52,253 nucleotides of DNA from Acidobacteriota bacterium (GTDB lineage Bacteria; Acidobacteriota; Terriglobia; Bryobacterales; Bryobacteraceae). A model generated the notes under the pieces. The model saw only the letters and a list, made by a program, of their open reading frames with translations. It was not told the origin of the DNA and did no database searches. The position numbers and the translations under genes were made by a program. The DNA lies in the NCBI GenBank assembly GCA_016870995.1, contig VFZU01000032.1:1-52253 (forward strand), given 5' to 3'. This document shows positions 15,319 to 25,218 of the stretch, piece by piece. Each line of letters begins with the position of its first letter. The first letter of the stretch is position 1.

Positions 15319-16500
15319 TTACCAGTCTACGTGCTCCCCACCGATGATGGTTTGGGTGACGTTGAGTTGCTCGTCGAGTAGCAACAAGTCTGCGCGTTTG
15401 CCCACCGCAAGGCTGCCTGTCTCTTCGGAGATGCCGGTGCGCTCGGCGGGTGTAAGCGAGGCCATGCGTACTACTGCTGTCAGCGATGCTGACGTGTCTC
15501 TTCGCATCGTTCGAACCATGTGATCCATGCCGACCACCGAACTCGCCAGCCCTTGCCCCGGCACGAAGCCAACGCGGCCATCGCTCTCAAACCACGAGCC
15601 TGTTTCATTCGGGCCGAATCGGTACGTTCCCGGTGGCATGTCCAGGGCGCGATTGGCATCAGTAACCAGGCATAGCCGCCTCGCGCCCAGCATTCGGTAA
15701 GCGAACTCGAGCAGTTCAGCCGAGAGATGGCATCCGTCGGCGATTACCTCGGTACTCATCTCCGCATTGGCTAGAACGAATTGCTCCATGCTGGCCTGCA
15801 TCGGAGTCCCGTACTTGGCTCGAAGTGAAGGCACTGAACTCATGGCGCACCAAAAATGATCGACGTGGCGCATGCCGGCCGCAAAGGCTTTCGCCATTTG
15901 CTGCCAGGTGGAGTTGGAATGGCCGCAGGTAACGAGGCAGTCCGCCGCTGTGGCCGCTTCGTAAAACTCGATGGCTCCTTCCAGTTCGGCGGCGCAGGTG
16001 GCGATACGGATGATTCCCTTCGATAAGAACAGCTCGTATTCTTCGCGAGCTGGATTGCGACGCCCATCTACGGGGTGGCAGCCGACTTTGTCCTCAGCGA
16101 AGTAAGGGCCGTAATAATGAACGCCCTCGATGCGCGCTCCATCCGAGGCAGTCCAGGCCGACTGCAATTGCAGGCAGGATTCGATCATGGCTGAGAGTTC
16201 GAGAGTGGTGCCGGTAGTCGTTGTCGGGAAAATCGTAGTTGTCCCGTGCCGGGCGTGCGCTCGATTTGCGATTCGAATGGCATCCACCGTGCCGTCCATG
16301 TAGTCGGCTCCATCACCTCCGTGGACGTGTATATCGATGTACCCTGGCCCCACATAGCGAGATTCGGTGATCGGGCAATCGGTGGGGGGCTGATTGCTGA
16401 TTGAGAGGATACGGCCGTTCTCATGGATGAGGTATCCACTCGGGACTGTCGAGTCCTCGAGGAGGAGTTCGCCATGCAGGCATTGCCGATGAGAGTCCAC
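15319..16500 (-). CDS. nagA: NagA-like N-acetylglucosamine-6-phosphate deacetylase
   Basis: The GTG at 16500 gives a 393-residue protein, the usual NagA length; the longer upstream reading is not NagA-like. The amidohydrolase barrel shows HVHGGDGADY (H58, H60), CGHSNSTW (H194), HVDHFWCAM (H212/H215) and VTDANRA with the catalytic aspartate. The usual LEGP motif, whose glutamate is a metal ligand, reads YYGP here with Tyr130. The enzyme would deacetylate GlcNAc-6-phosphate from peptidoglycan or chitin turnover, though the changed ligand leaves substrate and metal use open. First gene of the minus-strand series. Confidence 0.85.
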   Translation of the reverse strand: MDSHRQCLHGELLLEDSTVPSGYLIHENGRILSISNQPPTDCPITESRYVGPGYIDIHVHGGDGADYMDGTVDAIRIANRAHARHGTTTIFPTTTTGTTLELSAMIESCLQLQSAWTASDGARIEGVHYYGPYFAEDKVGCHPVDGRRNPAREEYELFLSKGIIRIATCAAELEGAIEFYEAATAADCLVTCGHSNSTWQQMAKAFAAGMRHVDHFWCAMSSVPSLRAKYGTPMQASMEQFVLANAEMSTEVIADGCHLSAELLEFAYRMLGARRLCLVTDANRALDMPPGTYRFGPNETGSWFESDGRVGFVPGQGLASSVVGMDHMVRTMRRDTSASLTAVVRMASLTPAERTGISEETGSLAVGKRADLLLLDEQLNVTQTIIGGEHVDW

Positions 16501-16523
16501 GTTGCTATTTTGACTGAATTGTC

Positions 16524-17813
16524 TTGGGAATCGTCTTACTTGCCGTTTCAAGCCTGCTGGCTGCCGAGCCAACGTTCTACAAAGATGTGGCGCCAATTCT
16601 GCAAAATCGATGCGAGGAATGCCACCGGCCTGGCGAAGCGGCTCCGATGTCCTTGATGACCTACAAGCAGGCGCGGCCTTTTGCCAAAGCGATGGAGACC
16701 GCTGTGCTCTCACGGAAGATGCCTCCCTGGCATGCGGATCCCCAGCATGGGTCGTTTTCTAATGACCGCCGGTTGAGCGAAAAAGAAATCGCGACGCTGG
16801 TGCAGTGGGCTCGCACCGGCGCCAAAGAAGGTGACGTGAAAGACGCCCCTGCGGCGCGCCAGTACGCAACTGGCTGGACGATCGGCAAGCCTGATGTTGT
16901 GCTCGAAATGCCTCTGGATTTTAAGGTGCCCGCAAGCGGCACTGTGGATTACATCTACTTCCTGGTTCCCACAGGGTTTACTGAAGACAAGTGGGTCGAG
17001 AAGATCGAACTGCGTCCCGGCGCGGCCGCTGTCGTACACCACATTGTCTTGATCAATCGGCGGCCAGGATCGAAGTACCTGCCCGATATCAAACCTGGTG
17101 TTCCCTATGTCGCGAAAGGCAATGGGTCGGCAGCCTCAGACAAAAAGCCTGATACCGGTGTCGGAGCCTTTGTAGGCTTGAGCGCGAACGAATACGAAAT
17201 GGTTGGTGTGTATGTTCCCGGTGGTGTCGCTTATGAAACCAAGCCGGGACAGGCGCGACTGATTCCCGCCGGCAGTGAGCTGATTTTTCAGATGTACTAT
17301 ACAGCCAATGGCAAAGAAGCCATGGATCGCAGCAAGGTAGGGATGGTCTTCGCCAAACAGCCTCCGAAAGAGCGTGTCGTCAACACCTTTATCGCGAATC
17401 TGAATCTTGAAATTCCTCCGGGCGCCGAAAATCACCGCGTCGACGCGAATGTAAAGGTGCACGAGGATGTTGTGTTGCAATCGCTTTTCCCTCACATGCA
17501 CTTGCGAGGCAAAGCGTTCGAGTATGTGGCGACGTACCCCAGCGGCGAAAAGCAGACGCTGCTGAAGGTCCCGGCTTACGACTTCAATTGGCAATTGACG
17601 TACCAGTTGTAGAAACCCTTGTTGCTGCCTAAAGGCAATGAGATTCGGGCCACCGCCTGGTTTGATAATTCGCCGAACAACAAATACAATCCGGACGCAA
17701 AGGCCAAAGTGAATTGGGGCGATCAGAGCTGGGAAGAAATGCTCGCGGGTTTTGTCGATTTTGTGATTCCACTCGACATGAACCCGAAAAACATCATGAC
17801 GTCCAAGCGTTAG
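16524..17813 (+). pseudogene. Secreted haem-c / copper-monooxygenase-like protein split by an in-frame TAG
   Basis: The N-terminus (IVLLAVSSLLAAEP) is a signal peptide. A cytochrome-c-type site CEECH appears near residue 32. The second half resembles the copper type II ascorbate-dependent monooxygenase fold, with VVHHIVLI and the HMHLRGK copper motif. A TAG at 17610-17612 interrupts the frame after LTYQL, but the same frame continues for 66 codons with family-typical sequence (LPKGNEIRATAWFDNSPNN; NWGDQSWEEML) to TAG 17811. AAG to TAG is a simple explanation, giving a nonsense-truncated protein that lacks its last strands. The start is a weak TTG at 16524. The 3' end overlaps the convergent kinase gene by four bases. 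Confidence 0.75.
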
Positions 17814-20800
17814 GCGCGTCGCTTGGCCAGGGTTTGCGCCAGCTCGCGCATCTGGATGGGTTTTGATAGATAGTCGTCCATGCCTGCGGCGAGACAGCGC
17901 TCACGGTCCCCAGACATCGCATTTGCTGTGACGGCGATGATGCGAATGCGGTTCCCGCTCTCTCGGATTTTCCGGGTCGCATTGATGCCATCCATGATGG
18001 GCATCTGCACATCCATCAGGATGACGTCGAAGGATTGCTGACTGGCCGCAGTGACCGCCTCCAACCCGCTAGCAACCAGCGTTACTTGGTGGCCCTGCCG
18101 GGCGAGCATCCTCTCAATTAGACGTTGATTGATGCGATTGTCTTCCGCGACGAGAATGCTCATAGGGGCGATTTTGATCTCTGCCTCAGCTGCGGGCTCT
18201 CTTTCCGCAGCCTCCGCATGCGCAAGCTGCGCCGTAAAGTGGAATCGACTGCCTTGCTGCGCAAGCCCTTCCTCGTCTTTCCAGGGACTTTCCACCCAGA
18301 TACGGCCGTTCATTTTGGCAACCAGTTCTGCGCAGATGGCGAGGCCCAGCCCAGTGCCACCAAATCTACGAGTCGTGCTCGCGTCGGCCTGACGAAATGG
18401 CTCAAAGATCGCTTGTTGCAAATCGGCGGGAACTCCGATGCCAGTGTCTGAAATCGCAAAGTGGAGTAACGGTGTCGCTGTTTGTGTCGGCTCGACCCAC
18501 ACCTTCAGCGCGACGCTACCCTCCGTGGTGAACTTCAGTGCATTGGCGATGAGATTTAGCAAGATCTGCCGCAGTCGATGTTCGTCACCCCGCAACTGAC
18601 GTGGCGTTTTCGGCTCCACCGAAAAAAGCAGATCAAGTCCCTTACGCTGAGCAGGGATCCGAAGCGTTTCGATCACGCCCTGAAGGCAATGGTTTAAATC
18701 AAAATCATTCTCTTGCAGCTCAAGCTTTCCAGCTTCCACTTTGGACAAGTTGAGGATGTCGTTCAGTAAAGCCAGTAGAGCCGTTGCCGCCGAAGAAACT
18801 GTTTTCAGATACTCCTGCTGCTCCGGTCCGGGTGGCGTGTCGAGCGCCAGCTGGCTCATGCCCAAAATCGCGTTCATTGGGGTTCTGATCTCGTGACTCA
18901 TATTGGCCACGAAATCTGCTTTGATCCGTGTTGCTGCCTCTGCTTTCTTGCGCGCTTCCTCAAGGTCTCTAGTGCGCGCTTCGATCACTGCTTCGAGCTT
19001 GCGTTGTTGATTTGCGCTATCCGCAAGACGCTTGCGATGGATTGCAATAGAAAGCGGAATGAGCGCTGCAATGCCGAGCATCATGGCCCAAATCGACTTT
19101 GGCCACGGAGGATCGTAGTGAAACTCCAATGCAGGTTGTGCTTCCGACCAGGGCTGCTCGCCGATCCGAACGCTCAGTTCCATTACGTGTGTTCCTGAGG
19201 AGAGTTGCGGGAGCTTTACCTCTGCCGTGCTCGCCAAAACCCAGGGTTCGGAAGCGCCAAAACGATACCGGAATTGCAGGTCTGGGCGAAACGGGTTGGA
19301 AGACAACTGCAGCGTTGTATCTGGTTTTGTGATGACCATTCCCGATTGCACCGGCTGGGCTACCGCACCCGAAACAAGGCTCGAGACGAACGGCACCGGC
19401 TCAGGTGATTTGGGGCCGGACTTGAAGTTCATCAGCCCGCGTGTCGACCCAATCCAATAGTTCCCGTTCCCCCATTCGAAAAAGCCGCCGGAAGCAATGC
19501 TTGACCAAGTTAATCTATCTGCACTCCGGATTTGTCTGACGCCTGAGCTCTCTCTGATTTGAATGGACTGATCTGCGAACAGCCACAACCGATTGCTGCG
19601 GTCGCGCCTTAACCAATGCGTCTGCACCTCGGGTGATCCAGAAGATAGATGCTCAATTTGAAAGCTCTCTCGCTCAAACGAAAATCTTGCAATGGGTCCT
19701 GCTTCGTAGTACGCCATGTACAGGTGGTTGTCCGCCGTGGAAATCAGGTTCCAGGTCAGATTCGATCTAAGGCCATTTGATTTTGTAAACAGCTTCCATG
19801 CTCGCCCGTCTCCACGAAACAATCCTATGCCGGTTGCGATCCAATAGGCACCGCTAGAATCTTGAGCAAAGCTGTTCACTCGCGGCTGTGATTTGGAATC
19901 TCCGGATAGCTGGATTTCTTCCAGCTTGTCGCGGCTTGCGGGCATGCGGAACAGATGGTTCGTGGTTCCAATCCAGATCTGCTTATCCCGGTCGAGCGTC
20001 ATGAAATTGGTTTGCTCATCCAGCGAAAGGCTCTTGCGCAACGAGTCTGTATTGAGATCGATGTAGTATAGGTGGCCGAGGTCTGTCGAGATCCACAACC
20101 TCCGGGAAGCGTCGATCAGAGTGTTGTTGATCTGGGTCACACCCGGAATTGGAAACTTCTTCCAAACCCACTCTTGCCCATTGTGATTGCCCACAGATAA
20201 GCCTGTCATCGTGCCTACCCAAAGACGATTTCGGTGATCGCGTTCGATGGCAGTGATGCGATCTCCCGCAAGGCCAGATGCGCGATTGAATCCCTGCCAC
20301 TGTCCAAAGCCCGGCGAACGGAGCAGCCCGTCACCGACGGTGCCCAGCCAGAAGGCGCCTGCTTTGTCCATGTAAGCGGTGGAGATCTCGGCCACCCTCA
20401 GCCCATTCGGTGTTCCGATGATGCCAAATCCGTCACCCTCCTCGTGTATGGCAAGCCCTTGCTGAGTAGGAACCACAATCTGGGTGCCGGTCCAAAAGAT
20501 GGCAGGGTAGGAATCGACGACACCAGGCACCTGTTCTCTAGGTATACGATCGAACTTTTCTTGAGCTGGGTTGAATCGGTAGAGTCCGGAGTTGTTGCGG
20601 ACCCAAAGCGTTCCAGCCGGGGTGACAAACAAGCCTTGATACTGCCCACGGTTCTCTTCAGCCAGGCCTTCGGGTACACCCCAATACTGAATCTGGTTGT
20701 TCTTGTATCGGCAAACCCCAAGCCCGCAGCCGTAGAGGATGCCTCCATCCTCAAGAGCAAATACGGACGCGATAAAAGTGTTCCTTGCCCTCTCCGCCTT

Positions 20801-21307
20801 TGGCAAGATCCGATACTCGAGCGAGTCACTCGGAGTCACCTGGGAAACTACGGCGAGACCACTCTTGGTGGCCACCAGGATTGGTCCACCGGGAAGGCTG
20901 TGTATGCCCTGGACGGGAATTGCACTCTGAAACGGTAACTCGGCGGCTCGCGAAAACCGTCCATCAGGATTTCGCCATGCCAGGCCCTTCCACGTACCAA
21001 TCCAAAGGCGGCCATCCGACGCAAAATGCAAACAAAGGACGTTTGCATCCGGAAGACCATCGGCTTGGTCAAATCGCGTCGCCCGGTATCCATCGAATCG
21101 AAACAACCCGTTCGTGGTGCCGATCCAAAGCAAACCCTGCTTGTCCTGCGCAATGGAGTGAATCACAGGACTCGTAAGTCCGTGGGAAGGGCCGTAGGAT
21201 TCAAACAGATATTGCTGCGCGTGGGAAGGCTGGAGCGCCCAACTCAAGGTAATTAGCGCCGGGAACAGGTGAAATATCCAGTGGTTTGCTCTGTTCACGA
21301 TTGGCAC
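17810..21307 (-). CDS. Hybrid sensor histidine kinase with two-component propeller sensor
   Basis: The 1165-residue protein has a signal sequence (about 1-30), a periplasmic two-component-regulator beta-propeller (about 32-650, repeats such as [13 protein letters not shown]), a Y_Y_Y domain (about 675-735), a membrane helix (738-757), a coiled-coil linker, HisKA with H805 ([10 protein letters not shown]), HATPase_c (about 905-1028, with DTGIG and GGTGLGL), and a receiver domain (1050-1165, D1099 as phosphoacceptor). No Hpt or DNA-binding domain is fused, so phosphate must pass to a separate partner. These sensors often respond to polysaccharide breakdown products. GTG 21307 or GTG 21298 may start it; a promoter-like element precedes both. 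Confidence 0.93.
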   Translation of the reverse strand: MPIVNRANHWIFHLFPALITLSWALQPSHAQQYLFESYGPSHGLTSPVIHSIAQDKQGLLWIGTTNGLFRFDGYRATRFDQADGLPDANVLCLHFASDGRLWIGTWKGLAWRNPDGRFSRAAELPFQSAIPVQGIHSLPGGPILVATKSGLAVVSQVTPSDSLEYRILPKAERARNTFIASVFALEDGGILYGCGLGVCRYKNNQIQYWGVPEGLAEENRGQYQGLFVTPAGTLWVRNNSGLYRFNPAQEKFDRIPREQVPGVVDSYPAIFWTGTQIVVPTQQGLAIHEEGDGFGIIGTPNGLRVAEISTAYMDKAGAFWLGTVGDGLLRSPGFGQWQGFNRASGLAGDRITAIERDHRNRLWVGTMTGLSVGNHNGQEWVWKKFPIPGVTQINNTLIDASRRLWISTDLGHLYYIDLNTDSLRKSLSLDEQTNFMTLDRDKQIWIGTTNHLFRMPASRDKLEEIQLSGDSKSQPRVNSFAQDSSGAYWIATGIGLFRGDGRAWKLFTKSNGLRSNLTWNLISTADNHLYMAYYEAGPIARFSFERESFQIEHLSSGSPEVQTHWLRRDRSNRLWLFADQSIQIRESSGVRQIRSADRLTWSSIASGGFFEWGNGNYWIGSTRGLMNFKSGPKSPEPVPFVSSLVSGAVAQPVQSGMVITKPDTTLQLSSNPFRPDLQFRYRFGASEPWVLASTAEVKLPQLSSGTHVMELSVRIGEQPWSEAQPALEFHYDPPWPKSIWAMMLGIAALIPLSIAIHRKRLADSANQQRKLEAVIEARTRDLEEARKKAEAATRIKADFVANMSHEIRTPMNAILGMSQLALDTPPGPEQQEYLKTVSSAATALLALLNDILNLSKVEAGKLELQENDFDLNHCLQGVIETLRIPAQRKGLDLLFSVEPKTPRQLRGDEHRLRQILLNLIANALKFTTEGSVALKVWVEPTQTATPLLHFAISDTGIGVPADLQQAIFEPFRQADASTTRRFGGTGLGLAICAELVAKMNGRIWVESPWKDEEGLAQQGSRFHFTAQLAHAEAAEREPAAEAEIKIAPMSILVAEDNRINQRLIERMLARQGHQVTLVASGLEAVTAASQQSFDVILMDVQMPIMDGINATRKIRESGNRIRIIAVTANAMSGDRERCLAAGMDDYLSKPIQMRELAQTLAKRRA

Positions 21308-21310
21308 TTC

Positions 21311-21340
21311 GTACTATCCCAAATTTTGAATCAAAGTCAA
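21311..21340 (-). promoter_or_regulatory. Candidate sigma-70 promoter for the hybrid kinase
   Basis: On the minus strand TTGACT (21340-21335) is followed after 18 bases by TAGTAC (21316-21311). The -10 element ends three bases before GTG 21307 and 12 bases before GTG 21298. Initiation at the normal distance favours translation from GTG 21298 with almost no leader. Confidence 0.5.
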
Positions 21341-21378
21341 TCTAGCTATCGAATCAAAAGGGGGTAGGTAAATCCCTA

Positions 21379-22197
21379 CTACTTTGAGGCTTTGCCCGTC
21401 CGGCCCCTCGCGGCAGTTTCCGCAAGGTAATCGACGGCGATCTTCAAATACATCTCGGCTAATTCTTCGTCCACTTCAAAAAGTGCCTGGTATTGCCTGC
21501 GGAGTTCATCGCGATCTGATCGCGCAACGGCCCCGGTCCATCCCCGCCGGCCGGCGCGAAGGTAAGCGCGTACCGCACCCATCACTGCGTTTTCGACCGC
21601 GTTCTCCGCCATTTTGGCGTGAATGCCGGCCGCTCTCATGGAATCGACGGCTGCTGCGATCATCGGAAACGTCATGCCCACGGCGAAAGTAAGACCGGCT
21701 TCGTAGACCGGTCGTTTCTTTTCACCAATTTGAACAATTCGCGCAGTTCCGTCTGATTCGATCAATCGACGAAGGCGATGCAACGCGACGTTGTCGCCTT
21801 CGAAAATAAACTTCTTCCCGACGAAGCCTTCCATCTCACTGAGCGATCCAGTGTGCGCTCCGTTGCGGCGCAGATCTTCAAGAATTGAGCTGTCGTGGCG
21901 GTTCGAACAGGTGACAAATGCAATCCGCGCCCAGTGCCTATCGTTCGAAAGTAGCTCCTCTACCCACTTGGAAAGTTCATCATCTGGCACGCTGACAAGC
22001 ACCACTTCGCACCGCTGTAAGTCGGCATAGTTGTCCGAAGCGAAGCCCGCGCGAATCAGATTTACAGCGCGGCTGGCGCTGCGCAGAGACACCCCCCTCA
22101 CGGGTCCCAGGTTCTGCCGCAAACCAGGCAACTTGGCGACCCAGGATTGGCTTACCGGACCTTCAGCAATCAGTGCTGTCCGCGGTGCCTTGGGCAT
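21379..22197 (-). CDS. Rossmann-like and DUF2520 domain protein
   Basis: The 272-residue protein has an N-terminal NADP-binding-like Rossmann fold (about 8-130, with [11 protein letters not shown]) and a C-terminal helical DUF2520 region ([19 protein letters not shown]). It resembles pyrroline-carboxylate-reductase and F420-dependent-reductase relatives, but no reaction is known. Its start lies 35 bases inside the 3' end of uvrB, and it is the last gene of a nine-gene minus-strand run. Confidence 0.82.
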   Translation of the reverse strand: MPKAPRTALIAEGPVSQSWVAKLPGLRQNLGPVRGVSLRSASRAVNLIRAGFASDNYADLQRCEVVLVSVPDDELSKWVEELLSNDRHWARIAFVTCSNRHDSSILEDLRRNGAHTGSLSEMEGFVGKKFIFEGDNVALHRLRRLIESDGTARIVQIGEKKRPVYEAGLTFAVGMTFPMIAAAVDSMRAAGIHAKMAENAVENAVMGAVRAYLRAGRRGWTGAVARSDRDELRRQYQALFEVDEELAEMYLKIAVDYLAETAARGRTGKASK

Positions 22198-24181
22198 GAA
22201 TGAACTTACTCCTCAGAGCTTTCAGCCGATCGCGGAATTGCGCCGCCTTTTCGAATTCGAAGTTTCGGGCCGCATCGCGCATCTTCTGCTCGATCTCGGC
22301 GAGATACTGATCGCGTTGCTCAGGCGACAGGGGGTCGACTTCATCCCGCGCTTCTTCTTCGAGCGGAATCGTAACGTAATCCGCTTCTGCCATATGCACC
22401 AGATGCATGTCAATTGGCTTACTAATCGACTGCGGCGTAATGCCATTTCGATCATTGTAGTCCTTCTGGATCTCGCGGCGCCGGTTGGTTTCGTCGATGG
22501 CGCGCTTCATCGAATCGGTCATCACGTCGGCATAGAGGATGGCCCGGCCATTCAGATGGCGTGCGGCGCGCCCGATAGTTTGGATCAGCGAGCCGGTGGA
22601 GCGCAGAAAGCCTTCCTTGTCGGCATCGAGAATTGCCACAAGCGAGACCTCAGGAAGATCAAGCCCTTCCCGCAGCAAGTTGACGCCGATGAGACAGTCG
22701 AACTCACCCTTGCGTAGGTTGCGAAGGATTTTGACGCGGTCGAGCGTCGAGACTTCGGAATGCAGGTATTCGCATTTCACACCGGCTTCTTTGTAGTACT
22801 CGGCGAGGTCCTCTGACATGCGCTTGGTGAGGGTTGTAATCAGCACCCTCTCGTTGCGCTCCACTCTCAAACGGATTTCCCGCAGGAGATCGTCCACTTG
22901 GCCCTTGATCGGGCGCAAATCGAGCTCGGGATCCGTAAGCCCGGTGGGGCGAATGATCTGCTCGACGATCACTCCGCCGCTCTTGGTGAGTTCATAGGGG
23001 CCAGGTGTGGCGGAGACAAAGATGGCTTGATGAATCCGATTCTCGAACTCTTCAAACGTGAGAGGCCGGTTGTCCAATGCGCTGGGCATGCGGAAGCCGT
23101 ACTTAACGAGGTTCTCCTTGCGGGATCGGTCGCCGCCCCACATACCGGAGACTTGCGGCATCGTGACGTGAGACTCGTCAACAAACAAAATGGCATCCGC
23201 AGGAAGGTAATCGAGCAAAGTCGGCGGCGCCTCGCCGGGCAAGCGTCCGGTGAAGTGCCGTGAATAGTTCTCGATGCCATGGCAGTAGCCAATCGTCTTG
23301 ATCATTTCGAGATCGAACTGCGTGCGCTGCCAGATTCTCTGTGCCTCGATCAGTTTGCCCTGGCGCTCTAACTCCGCATGCCAACTCACGAGTTCCTGTT
23401 CGATCGTGACGGCGGCTTGCTCCTTATTCACAGGCGTCAGAACGTAATGGCTCTTCGGATAAATGGGAAGCCGCTGGTAGGTCTGCAGAACCGACCCCAG
23501 CAGCGGATCGATTTGCGAAAGGCCCTCGATTTCATCGCCCCACATTTCAATACGGAAGGCATTGTCGTCGTAAGTTGGGAACACCTCGATCACATCGCCA
23601 CGAACACGGAATGTGCCGCGCTGGAAGTCATGGTCATTCCGCTGATAGAGGATCTCCACAAGCTTGGAGATGATGTCAGCCCGCTTAATCTTCTGGCCCT
23701 TCTCAAGCATCAGAAGCATGCCGTAGTAAGCCTCTGGCGAACCCAGGCCGTAGATGCAGCTCACGCTCGAAATGATGATGACGTCGCGGCGCTCAAACAA
23801 AGATCGAGTTGCCGAGAGTCGCAGCTTGTCCAATTCGTCATTGATCGTTGCTTCTTTTTCGATGTAGGTGTCGCTGTTGGGGATGTAGGCTTCGGGTTGA
23901 TAGTAGTCGTAATAACTCACGAAGTACTCAACAGCATTGTTGGGGAAGAACTGCTTGAACTCCTGATAAAGCTGGGCGGCCAGTGTCTTGTTATGCGCCA
24001 TGATCAGGCTGGGGCGATTCACCGTTTCGATGATTTTCGCCATCGTAAAGGTCTTCCCGGAGCCTGTCACGCCGAGCAGCGTTTGATAGGGTTCACTTTC
24101 GCCGAGTCCGCGCACGAGTTCTGCGATGGCGGTTTCCTGGTCGCCGCGCGGGCGAAAATCTCCCGCGAGTTTAAACGGCAT
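22163..24181 (-). CDS. uvrB: Excinuclease ABC subunit B
   Basis: The 672-residue protein is full length. It has Walker A GVTGSGKT (37-44), the UvrB damage-verifying beta-hairpin region ([12 protein letters not shown], about 90-101), helicase motifs including DESH-type ILFVDESHV and the QTIGRAARH motif, and the C-terminal UVR motif that binds UvrC (about 630-665). It loads with UvrA at DNA lesions during nucleotide-excision repair. No other uvr gene is in the window. It begins six bases after the 56-residue gene upstream. Confidence 0.97.
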   Translation of the reverse strand: MPFKLAGDFRPRGDQETAIAELVRGLGESEPYQTLLGVTGSGKTFTMAKIIETVNRPSLIMAHNKTLAAQLYQEFKQFFPNNAVEYFVSYYDYYQPEAYIPNSDTYIEKEATINDELDKLRLSATRSLFERRDVIIISSVSCIYGLGSPEAYYGMLLMLEKGQKIKRADIISKLVEILYQRNDHDFQRGTFRVRGDVIEVFPTYDDNAFRIEMWGDEIEGLSQIDPLLGSVLQTYQRLPIYPKSHYVLTPVNKEQAAVTIEQELVSWHAELERQGKLIEAQRIWQRTQFDLEMIKTIGYCHGIENYSRHFTGRLPGEAPPTLLDYLPADAILFVDESHVTMPQVSGMWGGDRSRKENLVKYGFRMPSALDNRPLTFEEFENRIHQAIFVSATPGPYELTKSGGVIVEQIIRPTGLTDPELDLRPIKGQVDDLLREIRLRVERNERVLITTLTKRMSEDLAEYYKEAGVKCEYLHSEVSTLDRVKILRNLRKGEFDCLIGVNLLREGLDLPEVSLVAILDADKEGFLRSTGSLIQTIGRAARHLNGRAILYADVMTDSMKRAIDETNRRREIQKDYNDRNGITPQSISKPIDMHLVHMAEADYVTIPLEEEARDEVDPLSPEQRDQYLAEIEQKMRDAARNFEFEKAAQFRDRLKALRSKFIHAQGTADSTDC

Positions 24182-24187
24182 GGTTGG

Positions 24188-24358
24188 CTAATTCACTCCC
24201 TGGTCTTTGAGCGCGGCCCGTTCTTTGGCACTTCGCGTGCCTTGACGGCGTGGGCCGTCTTCAATGGTCTGGGCTTTCTGGTTGATCACGCGTGCTGCGT
24301 GGTTCCGCTTCTTGGGTGCCTGTGCGGTGATGGTAACGGTTGGCTTCTTGTTCTTCAC
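24188..24358 (-). CDS. Small basic protein of 56 aa, unknown
   Basis: A GTG at 24358 overlaps the yihY stop as GTGA and opens a 56-residue frame ending six bases before uvrB. The product is highly basic and polar (MKNKKPTVTITAQAPKKRN at the start; later EDGPRRQGTRSAKERAAL), with no membrane segment or cysteine. Composition suggests a nucleic-acid- or ribosome-associated small protein, but no family is recognised. Tight coupling on both sides is the main argument that it is real. Confidence 0.6.
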   Translation of the reverse strand: MKNKKPTVTITAQAPKKRNHAARVINQKAQTIEDGPRRQGTRSAKERAALKDQGVN

Positions 24359-25218
24359 TCGATCGCGCCCTCTCTTCTTAGTTTCTCCGTCTCTGCGTTG
24401 TAAGCGCAACCGAAAAGCGCGATCAGGCTGAGCAGGTACATCCAGACAAGCAACGCAATCGCCGCGCCGATGCTGCCATACATGATGTTGTACGTGGCAA
24501 TGTTGCGAACATACCAGCCGAAGCCAAGGGTGGCTAGCGACCACAGCGCGGTGGCGACCAGTGCTCCCGGCCACACGCGCTTCCACCGCTTCGGCAGGCT
24601 CGGCGCGAATCGGTAAAGCCAACTGGTGACGACAACAAGAGTGAAGACAGCGATGATGTTGGAGACAACCCGGCCCGCGAAACCGATCAGCGATGAACTC
24701 AGCTCGCTGAGCCCCAGCAACTGCGTCCATTGGATGACAAGGCTGCCGATCCTCTCACTGAAGACGAGCAGCAATGACGCACCCAACGCGGGAAGTACCG
24801 TCGAGAAGACAAGCAGGATTGCCACCCATCGCTGGTGCCAGAATCCTCGCGTATTTGGCGTCCGGTATGCAGCTTGAAACCCAGCCATCAGGCTCACAAT
24901 GACGTCGCTCGCCGACCAGATGGAAAGCATGGCGGCGGTTGCAATCAGCCAGTTTGGTCTGGCGCCCCGCAACGTGAATGCGTACTGCACAAGGTCTTCC
25001 GTTCCGGGCGGAACCACTTCGAATAGAAACTTGGCGATGGCCTGAGAAACGCGTTCCGCATTGGCTTGTACCAGCACTGTGGCCAGCGTGGTGAGAACGG
25101 GAAGGAAGCTGAGCAGTGATGAAAAGGCAGCTCCTTTGGCAATATCGATGAGTCCATTCCGGTAAGTCGAAACGGAAGCGTCCCGCGTAATGAGCCAAAA
25201 GCGATCTAGGATTGGCAT
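24355..25218 (-). CDS. YihY/BrkB-family inner-membrane protein
   Basis: The 287-residue protein has about six membrane helices (for example FSSLLSFLPVLTTLATVLV and GAAIALLVWMYLLSLIALFG) and the family motif WSASDVIVSLMAGFQAAY. YihY/BrkB proteins were once called ribonuclease BN, but that activity belongs to another gene, so function is unknown. The N-terminus overlaps glpD by 13 bases and the stop overlaps the small basic gene by four. Confidence 0.9.
   Translation of the reverse strand: MPILDRFWLITRDASVSTYRNGLIDIAKGAAFSSLLSFLPVLTTLATVLVQANAERVSQAIAKFLFEVVPPGTEDLVQYAFTLRGARPNWLIATAAMLSIWSASDVIVSLMAGFQAAYRTPNTRGFWHQRWVAILLVFSTVLPALGASLLLVFSERIGSLVIQWTQLLGLSELSSSLIGFAGRVVSNIIAVFTLVVVTSWLYRFAPSLPKRWKRVWPGALVATALWSLATLGFGWYVRNIATYNIMYGSIGAAIALLVWMYLLSLIALFGCAYNAETEKLRREGAIE

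Noticed and set aside
8705-17813. TAG read as a sense codon throughout the window
   Set aside because: Many intact genes end in TAG at the expected length (padR, the ADOP permease, the DUF1080 gene, asd, dapA, brx, tilS), so general recoding is excluded; the two internal TAGs are treated as lesions or errors.
16501-21378. A dif-like XerCD site near the GC-skew change
   Set aside because: I searched the intergenic bases at 16501-16523 and 21308-21378 and other TTATGT or ACATAA occurrences for a 28-base two-arm site and found none.
24188-24730. A 180-codon reading of the small basic gene
   Set aside because: The N-terminal part is antisense-like sequence overlapping yihY in another frame; only the 56 residues from GTG 24358 fit the gene junctions.
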